DNA of 64,000 nucleotides from Alitta virens (lineage: Eukaryota; Annelida; Polychaeta; Phyllodocida; Nereididae): NCBI GenBank assembly GCA_932294295.1, contig OW028583.1:62001-126000 (forward strand). Reading direction: 5' to 3'. The position numbers and the translations under genes are program-made. This document shows, in pieces, positions 57,056 through 64,000 of the stretch. Within the stretch, counting starts at the first letter, position 1, and the number at the start of each line of letters is the position of its first letter. Below the pieces are notes generated by a model that was not told the origin of the DNA, did no database searches, and saw nothing but the letters and a program-made list of their open reading frames with translations.

Positions 57056-57299
57056 ATCCTCCGTGTTGATAGAGTTGACTGTTGATATTTCTCCCTCTTT
57101 GAAATACAATAAATATTGTTTTCAATATTTTCAATAATTTACTTGTACTTAGTCATAACTTAGGAAACACTGACAGCCATTCTTAGAAGCCCTCACCCAC
57201 CAGGTGACATTTTATGGCTGAAGTTGCAGCTTCCATAATCAAAGCTTTCATCTCTGTCAACGCCTTGCTGTTTGCAACAGAAGTCAGTGGGTGATCTGT

Positions 57300-57480
57300 G
57301 TAAATTGCGACGGGCCGTTTCCTAAAAACATAGGGCTGCGCTGCAGCAGAGCCCCTAGCGAATCCTACATAGCACACATGCATCATTAAAATTGTTTAGC
57401 GTCCATCAAACAGGCAGGAGGGTGGGCGGAACACTTTAATTTTTAGAGCAGAACTCCCAATACTAAACTTTCAACTGGAT
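57300..57480 (-). repeat. Dispersed repeat family E, inverted partial copy
   Basis: GGGCTGCGCTGCAGCAGAG, AGCGAATCCTACATAGCACA, GCATCATTAAAAT and CAGGCAGGAGGG are the inverse of 50805-50925. Confidence 0.7.
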
Positions 57481-57885
57481 TGCTGAAGATAAAATAAGAG
57501 ACTGGGTGAGAGAGAACATTCTTGCAGAAAAACATATTATGGCTGTGCAAAGTATGGGATGATAAATATTTAGCATTTTTATCCAGATTGTCTATTATTA
57601 TTACACACAAGAGATGAAACTAATTTCAACATATAGCTTAAAAATGAAAGTAGTACAATTAGGATAGGTTATGCAAAATTTTCACTATGTAGGGATTATA
57701 CTGTTATTGATAGGGGCTTGCAAGAGTACCAAATCTTCATATTTTCCCCTTATTACAAAAATTATATATGGAGGTATGAAAAAGTAAGAATTTTCCCTTA
57801 TTTTAATAATTCTCTGGTATTTACGGCCATGAGACCCCCAAAAGGCACCCTAAACTATTTTAGACATATTATGGCAAAGTTTTAA

Positions 57886-58110
57886 TATGTAGGTGCAGTA
57901 GTGTCAGAGTTCTGCTCCAGAAACGAAACACCAATTTTTTTTAAAAATTTTTCCCAATTTTGTAAAACATATCTGACATATGTCAATATTACTATCGAAA
58001 GGCACCAATAGGCCAATGGCATATAGAGTATTACTGTACAAAATCTTGTTAGGGTAAGTGCATTAGTGTTAGAGTTCTGCTCCGGAAACGAAAGTGTTAC
58101 GATGAAGCTT
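57886..58110 (+). repeat. Dispersed repeat family E, copy 3
   Basis: TTAGGGTAAGTGCATTAGTG, AAAGGCACCAATAGGCCA and TTCTGCTCCGGAAACGAAAG correspond to 50640-50815. A shorter second piece (57894-57930) repeats the last motif. Confidence 0.7.
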
Positions 58111-59675
58111 AATTTCCAAGTCTGTATATCTGTTATAACGGAATACACAGGTGTGGCGAAAATATAATTCACCTGGTATTTGCATGTTTTACATTTATGC
58201 CAACCTTCACCTTTGCTTGTCACAACATTGACAATGTAGAAGCAAATATAAATGGTGTACCCTGAAGGAAAGTGGAAAGACTGCTGTTCAAAATCCAACA
58301 CCTCCATAAAGGACACCACAAACGACACAGAGTGATCTTAATATAGAATGATGCTCGGCTGTCGCTTCCCCTGCAGCCTCTGCAACTCTCCTGCATCAGA
58401 AGCCAGTGTTTGATCCGTGTAAATTTGCAGAGAAAGTCTCAAGAAAATGTAATTTCAAAATACAAGAGAAAATCAGGCGATTACGAAAGTCTGACAGATG
58501 AGCCTACATATTCTATTCAAGTGAGTGCATGTAACCAGATCCATCCATGGCGATGTATGTAATAAAGAAGGAGTGGCCTACAGCATAAATACACCTTTTA
58601 TCCTCACTAAAATATAGTTGGTTTGTCTCACAATGCAATAGCTTGGGTAATTAACCAAAGAATCAAAACTACAGCCATCAAAGGCCATTAAAAATCGTAA
58701 TTACTGATGGCAATAAGTTCAAAGTCATTTGTTTACTGTTGCCTGTTTAATGACAGATATTTATCTCAATTTTTTTCAATCGACCTTGAGACAAAATATT
58801 ATGTCAAATAATTCATGTGCGTAATAACGTTATCAGGATACTTTAGAATCATTTCTTTTGATCAGGCCACCTGCATTTGTTTTGCTAAAATCTAAGTAGC
58901 ATGACCTTCAAACTTAATCACTTCTGCGACAGTTTTCACGGTTATGCCTCTCTGTGGGACATCATTCTGCATTGTAATCACTCCAGACAAACAAATTATG
59001 GTCACAAAATCATCGACAGAAGTTGCATTGTTCCAAGTCTGAGAGGGTTTCATAATTTTCCAAAATTAAAATAATATTTTAGGCAATCATAAATGACAGG
59101 ACATGTTATTGCAAATTAGTGCTTAATAAGTACTTTTACAGTGGATCTAATTTCAAATCTTACCCTAATGAATGCTACATATCTTAAAATCACTTACTGA
59201 CTAAACTCCACTGCGAAGTTTCATTCTAAATGTATCTAATTAAATTTTAACACAAGTTACATTATATTTCTCCATGTAATTATGTCTTGACTTGGCTATA
59301 GATGTTTTTTCAGGCAGTAGTTTTCTAGCTCTGATGAGCTGAAGTTCAATCGCTTTACCTTTCCCTAGAATCACCTGGAAGCCCCCCCATAGCAAACACC
59401 TGCCTTGGCTCATAGTTTATTGCGGACACGTCCTCACAGTTTCAGCGGACTTTTCCAGACCATTAGGCCGCATCGTGATTAATTTGATCACACATCCAAG
59501 CAAGGCGTTAGTCAAAGTCACAGGTGAACACAGTCTTTGAAGTTGCAGGCAGGGCAAAGATAGGCATCCATAGACAAAAATTACAGACTGCAGTCCCCAA
59601 ATGCCAGAAAAGGCTCAGGGTGGGAAGACTGGTTGAAAGGTTTCCATTGGAAGCCAAAAGTGGGCTGTCTTCCTG

Positions 59676-59990
59676 CAGTGAATGTTGAACAATTTCTGTT
59701 TGTCTGTCTAGCTGGGTGTCTAGCTGTCTGTCTAGCTGTCTGTCTAGCTGTCTGTCTAGCCATCTGTCTAGCTGTGAATGTTGAACAATTTCTGTCTGTA
59801 TGGCTGTCTATCTAGCTGGGTGTCTAGCAGTCTGTCTAGCTGTCTGTCTAGCCATCTGTCTAGCCATCTGTCTAGCTGTCTGTCTAGCTGTGAATGTTGA
59901 ACAATTTCTGTCTGTATGGCTGTCTGTCTAGCTGGGTGTCTAGCTGTTTATCTAGCTGTCTGTCTAGCTGTCTGTCTAGCTGTAGGCTGT
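59676..59990. repeat. CTGTCTGTCTAG minisatellite with higher-order blocks
   Basis: A 12-bp unit repeats with variants GGGTGTCTAGC and CATCTGTCTAG. The longer string GTGAATGTTGAACAATTTCT restarts the array at 59679, 59774 and 59890, so blocks of about 95 and 116 bp have been duplicated. Confidence 0.88.
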
Positions 59991-60009
59991 TGGCTGCTGT
60001 TTCATGTCA

Positions 60010-60080
60010 TGTTTATTTATTATTATTATTTTTATGCACTTTACTCAGAGAGCTACACAAAGTTTCATTGCTGATGGTTA
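60010..60080 (+). repeat. Dispersed repeat, partner of 9033-9105
   Basis: TTATTATTATT is followed by GCACTTTACTCAGAGAGCTA and AAAGTTTCATTGCTGATGGT. Confidence 0.6.
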
Positions 60081-60203
60081 TACTCTCTGAAGAGGCAGCA
60101 AAAAGCAAAGTCTAAGCAAAAATATGAAATTGGTAATGCTGCTGGCAATCCTTTCCCAGATGTAGTTCATGTTTAGAATTTCATTTTTGCAATGACGCTA
60201 ACG

Positions 60204-60208
<5 letters not shown>

Positions 60209-60242
<34 letters not shown>
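60209..60242. repeat. (AT)n microsatellite
   Basis: About 17 AT units. Confidence 0.9.
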
Positions 60243-60245
<3 letters not shown>

Positions 60246-60503
60246 GTTTAGCTGGATGTTAAGCTTTTGCCCTCAAACCATGTCGTAAAAAGGCAAACTG
60301 TCATGCATTAATGTGGATCTTTCAAATTTCCGGACGGCGTGGGAGCACCTGACTTTCCACACCTATTTTTCTTGAAGCTTCCAGATGAGTTTTTGATGAA
60401 ATTTCCTCCGCAGGTTTACCCGTATCACACTGCAGCTTCTGCTACATGTCGTGGCAGAATGTCACCTCTGATATGAAAAGATTCCTTCTATTTGAGGCAG
60501 ACC

Positions 60504-60658
60504 TACATGGCCAAATGTGCCACATGCATTTTTCATGAGAAGGATAAACGCATGAAAAACGCATGGTTTTTAGCTAATTATAATGAGGCAAAAACCATGC
60601 GTTTTCCATGCGTTTATCCAAATGCATGGAAAACGCACGTAACACAATCGGCCATGTA
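60504..60658. mobile_element. Palindromic MITE family P, copy 6
   Basis: TACATGGCCAAATGTGCCAC at the left, CGGCCATGTA at the right, near-complete inverted arms with the centre TAGCTAATTATAATGAGGC. It is the only copy outside the 28-37 kb cluster. Confidence 0.85.
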
Positions 60659-61103
60659 GCAGTCTATGAAGACTGGTCAGGGCCTGCGTGCCTGCCAGCA
60701 GGTTTCTCGTGAGATATTTTCATTCCAAATAATTATCATGATTGCAAAATTCCCATGGTGACCTAGATCAAATCATCACCCTATAATCAGCTGTTGAGTG
60801 CAGAGATATCTTGTTTGCAAGGTCTACAGTTGTAAGTAATAGCTAACACTCTCACTGAATATGCAGTAGATGTACAAATGCACTATGACATCAACAGATC
60901 AGTATTGTGGCGCCCTGCTATGAACAACTGCCATGGTTGATTATTTAGTGCTTCAATTTATAAATAATCATTTATCAATTATGTTTATGGTTACCCGTGA
61001 TCTTTCTATATCTGATATAAGCCACTGTTTCTCATCTCAGTGGCAGCTTAGAGACACAACCAGATCTCCTTCACACTCTGTCTGCAGCAACTTCTTCAAT
61101 TCA

Positions 61104-61325
61104 GGTGCACTGTAAAATATTCCTGTAGTTTTACGGCATCTTGCTGGTAAATTATTGGCAGTACCTTGCTGTAAATATTACGCTTACAAGTTGGTCTGAA
61201 TGGATGTTTGCCATATAATTACAGCATATCTGTGTTAAGTTGTGATACTTGCTTACCGTGAAATCTTACAAACGGCACTTTTTCGTAAAATTACAGTCGT
61301 ACTTTGATGTCTGCCCGATGAGCCC
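61104..61325 (+). repeat. Dispersed repeat family D, plus-strand copy
   Basis: GCACTGTAAAATATTCCTGT, CATCTTGCTG, CAAGTTGGTCTGAATGGATG, TTGCTTACCGTGAAATCTTA and GATGAGCCCCTACAAGAG match the inverse of 44700-44935. It is rich in TTTACGGTAAA-type motifs. Confidence 0.75.
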
Positions 61326-61330
61326 CTACA

Positions 61331-61573
61331 AGAGGGACTATGCAGTGACAAAGTGACTCTTTAGGGTGACTGTGTGACTGAATAGTGACCATGAGACCAC
61401 TGTTCCAGATCAGAAATGTTACAGGTAAAAACCTTGGTGGCCTGGTGGTAGTGATCTTCAGCTTGGGAATAAATAGATTTTAATGTTGTTATATTCCTGA
61501 TACGTGGCAATGTAGTCTCATAGTCACTATTCTGTCACATAGTCAAGTCACTATGTCACGGCGTAGTCCCTTG
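61331..61573. mobile_element. Foldback element with ~65-bp imperfect arms
   Basis: The left arm, GGGACTATGCAGTGACAAAG and onward to GAATAGTGACCATGAGACCA, is the inverse of the right arm (GTAGTCTCATAGTCACTATT to GTCACGGCGTAGTCCC). It directly abuts the family D repeat, perhaps inserted into it. Confidence 0.75.
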
Positions 61574-61574
61574 G

Positions 61575-64000
61575 GAAAAATGCTCGCAAATAAACCAATG
61601 TTGGGCTATATGAGAAGTCAATTATGACATAGTTGAGATTTATGTTATTTCACCATAAAAGCTGCGGTATCATGGTACGAAGTTTAAGTTTTCATTCCAT
61701 ACAACATACGCTGTCATCGTGTATGGTAGATTTGGTCTATTTCACAGCATTGAGTGAATTAAGGACATGGTAGACAGCCATTTTCTTTTGCTGTAAAATT
61801 TTTATCAAATTATCAGTATCTTTTACGGTAAAACTACTATTGAATGGCAAGAAAACTATGGAAGCCTATGAGAGTGTGGCTGTTCACAGGTGGCATCCTG
61901 TCATCATATGAGCCCATTCTCCTAATACACACCGTGTTGTCTTACAATTACTCGAGTTGCTCCTACAAATCACTGGTTTCCCGAAGCTCTCCTGTCTGGT
62001 GTCTGGGAAAAGTTGATATAATTATTCATTTGCTTTTGCAGCTGGTTTTCTTGAAAACTTTCATAAATGGTCGTGATTATAAAGACTGTGCTCCACTCAG
62101 CCCAGGTGTAAATGGGTACTTGCTACAGGTAGAGGCGGCAATGTCAGTGCTGGACCCATGAAGCGCTGTAATTGGCTGCTAGCTGGCAAATGACTGTTTC
62201 ATAATAGACAATTCATGATACAGTCTGATGACAATTTACACCGATTATCTGATTGCGAAACTAAAGGGGACCACAAACTCCCATGCAGCACTTTGACTTG
62301 TCAAGGTGGGGGACCATGGAGCCATGGAGAGACCAATATTGCTTTTTCCCAGCAATTAAAGGGGAACTAACACCTTCAGCACTTTACCTCTCAGAAGTTA
62401 GCTTAGGTCCATAGAAACACATCCCCGCCATTCATAACTTGTATATATGCACTGGTAAAGTAATATCCTGCATTAATTAGGTCTGTGTTGTGAACTACGG
62501 AGGCCGCCATTTTCGAGATTCCCGGTGTTTTGCACTCACCGGAAATACGTCACTGTTGTACTACATGTCTCAGTTAATGAGAGCCAAGTATTCTAGAGGC
62601 TTGGCATTGCAACTGATGATAACAACATTCTGCCAATAACAGGTGTTGATTGCACTTGAGCTTTTGTTATACTAAGAGCTAGGAATCTCTAAATATTCCT
62701 AGCTAAGAGCATGTCACAGTTCTCACCAAGTGTCAAGTAAATTGTTATTGAACAATTTGAGACAATGCAATTAATTATCCATGCATAAATGACGGCCTCT
62801 ACACCCCTTGGTCTCGTGGTGAAAAACAATGACTTTAAAATCTTAAAAAAAAATAATGATAATTTAGTACTCAGTTATCCACATTTTCAGAGAGGTATTA
62901 TGTATTAGATTCATCAATGTTGTATTTTTCTCAACCTCCATGGCAGGGAACAACATACATATCAGCCTTGGCATATAAGCCTGAAATATAAAATCACATG
63001 GAGAGTATAGAAAATCAAAAAGTGTACAAATCAAAAGCAAAATATTTATAAAAAGATAGCACCCATTGGGTTAAAAAGGCTTGCATTGGTAAATAATTTC
63101 GTTAAAAAGTACTCATCAGACTCTCATGATCAAACCTCCGTGCCAACCCAGAGTACAGGTTGATTGTGACCAGGCCGAGTAATGAACTTTCATTAAAAAT
63201 TGTATATTAGAATTCGCATATTTTTTAACACTGATATAGGCCTATAAATAGGTGATATTTACACATCAAAATTAAATTAATTGAATTGACATAACATATA
63301 AAAAAAAAGTCCATTGCTGTCGTAGAATCATTTATAATTACTTGGGTGTATTGCCAAGTATGAGTTTTGAATATATCTATAATAGGATAAAATTGTCGCA
63401 CATATGCATAAATTATATGTATGGCTAGATTTGCAGTGTTTTACGCCTAATTTCTTTCATTATTAAAACTCATATCTCAGAAACTACAAGTCATATTGGG
63501 TTAATGCCTCAGTATAATTGCATTATGAAAAGGTGTCAGGCTGAATTGCTTTCATGTCAATTTGACACTGATGGTAAATAAAATCTTTTATGGCCTATAA
63601 CAGACCTTTCCCAAGTCTTCTATGCACGGATCAGACTTCAGCAGTTTACATCAAGACTATATGCTCTGGAACAGGCTACCATATGATATAAGAAGTAAAT
63701 TTTATGAATAAACATTCATCTGAAAAGCGATGCAGAGCAATTTTATTGTGCTATAGTGCTATAAAAATAACCTATTATTATGATAAGACTATATATATAG
63801 TTATGTCCTATAATAAACCTGTCAATTTGGATTAGCCTTTAATACATGTAGGGGTTAATAAAAGAAATGTTATTTTGAAATAGCTTATTTCCTGATAGAC
63901 ATAATCTTTCTAATGGTGTATAATAAGCAATGATTAAATTAAAACTGATATAACACCAAGGCTTATGGTTGGGTGTTGTAATAAAATTTATACCTACATA
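61575..64000. other. Non-coding end of the window
   Basis: No gene is supported. A decayed LINE end lies at 63649-63711. TTTTACGGTAAAAC near 61820 may be the far end of the family D repeat. Confidence 0.45.
63649..63711 (+). pseudogene. LINE ORF2 C-terminal remnant
   Basis: A short plus-strand frame reads LHQDYMLWNRLPYDIRSKFY and stops. WNRLPYDIR matches the WNDLP motif at the end of the LINE proteins here. Only about 20 residues survive. Confidence 0.4.

Larger units (their letters stand above)
57056..59660. other. Non-coding stretch with family E repeats
   Basis: Apart from the two repeat copies listed separately I see no exon or RNA gene. Confidence 0.45.

Noticed and set aside
57882..58328. 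148-codon minus-strand frame
   Set aside because: Most of it overlaps the dispersed repeat family E and no domain is recognisable.

Overview
The window is nuclear DNA of an animal. It is AT-rich, its coding sequence is cut into short exons with GT..AG introns, and it is full of SINEs, LINE remnants, hAT-type DNA transposons and palindromic MITEs. Its recognisable genes are metazoan: GPR155/LYCHOS, an M14 metallocarboxypeptidase and an SLC2 sugar transporter. The repeat content would suit a marine invertebrate, possibly a deuterostome. That placement is inference; I cannot name the species.

Layout. 0-1.45 kb: broken, unrecognised minus-strand coding frames. 1.5-2.6 kb: short tandem repeats. 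3.9-4.2 kb: one lone terminal exon. 7.0-8.5 kb: a hAT transposon remnant with a transposase fragment, a hAT MITE and a SINE. 14.3-26.3 kb: an apparently intact 18-coding-exon plus-strand gene for a GPR155-like protein (1138 codons); its introns carry a 0.5-kb TIR element, a SINE and a 1-kb hAT element. 28.3-37.3 kb: a plus-strand A/B-type procarboxypeptidase (10 exons seen, signal-peptide exon not found), whose introns and flanks are crowded with MITEs. 38.3-41.6 kb: a nearly intact minus-strand LINE with zinc knuckle, endonuclease and reverse transcriptase. 45.1-45.8 kb: a 27-bp minisatellite. 46.05-47.8 kb: the C-terminal two thirds of a class-I-like SLC2 (GLUT) transporter that lacks the QLS helix. 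50.9-55.7 kb: decayed tandem copies of the same transporter. 48.27-48.67 kb: eight 50-bp tandem units. 56.6-64 kb: LINE remnants, MITEs and simple repeats with no convincing gene.

The genes do not form a pathway. GPR155 is a lysosomal cholesterol sensor in mammals, the carboxypeptidase is a secreted zymogen and the SLC2 protein moves hexoses. The strongest unusual signals are: a six-copy, fully palindromic ~150-bp MITE clustered around the carboxypeptidase gene; several hAT elements whose 8-bp target duplications can be read directly, one sitting against a 5' splice site; a LINE in which one TAG codon separates the zinc knuckle from an endonuclease that has no start codon of its own; and the SLC2 array in which every copy is damaged. 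I found no clearly new multi-gene system.
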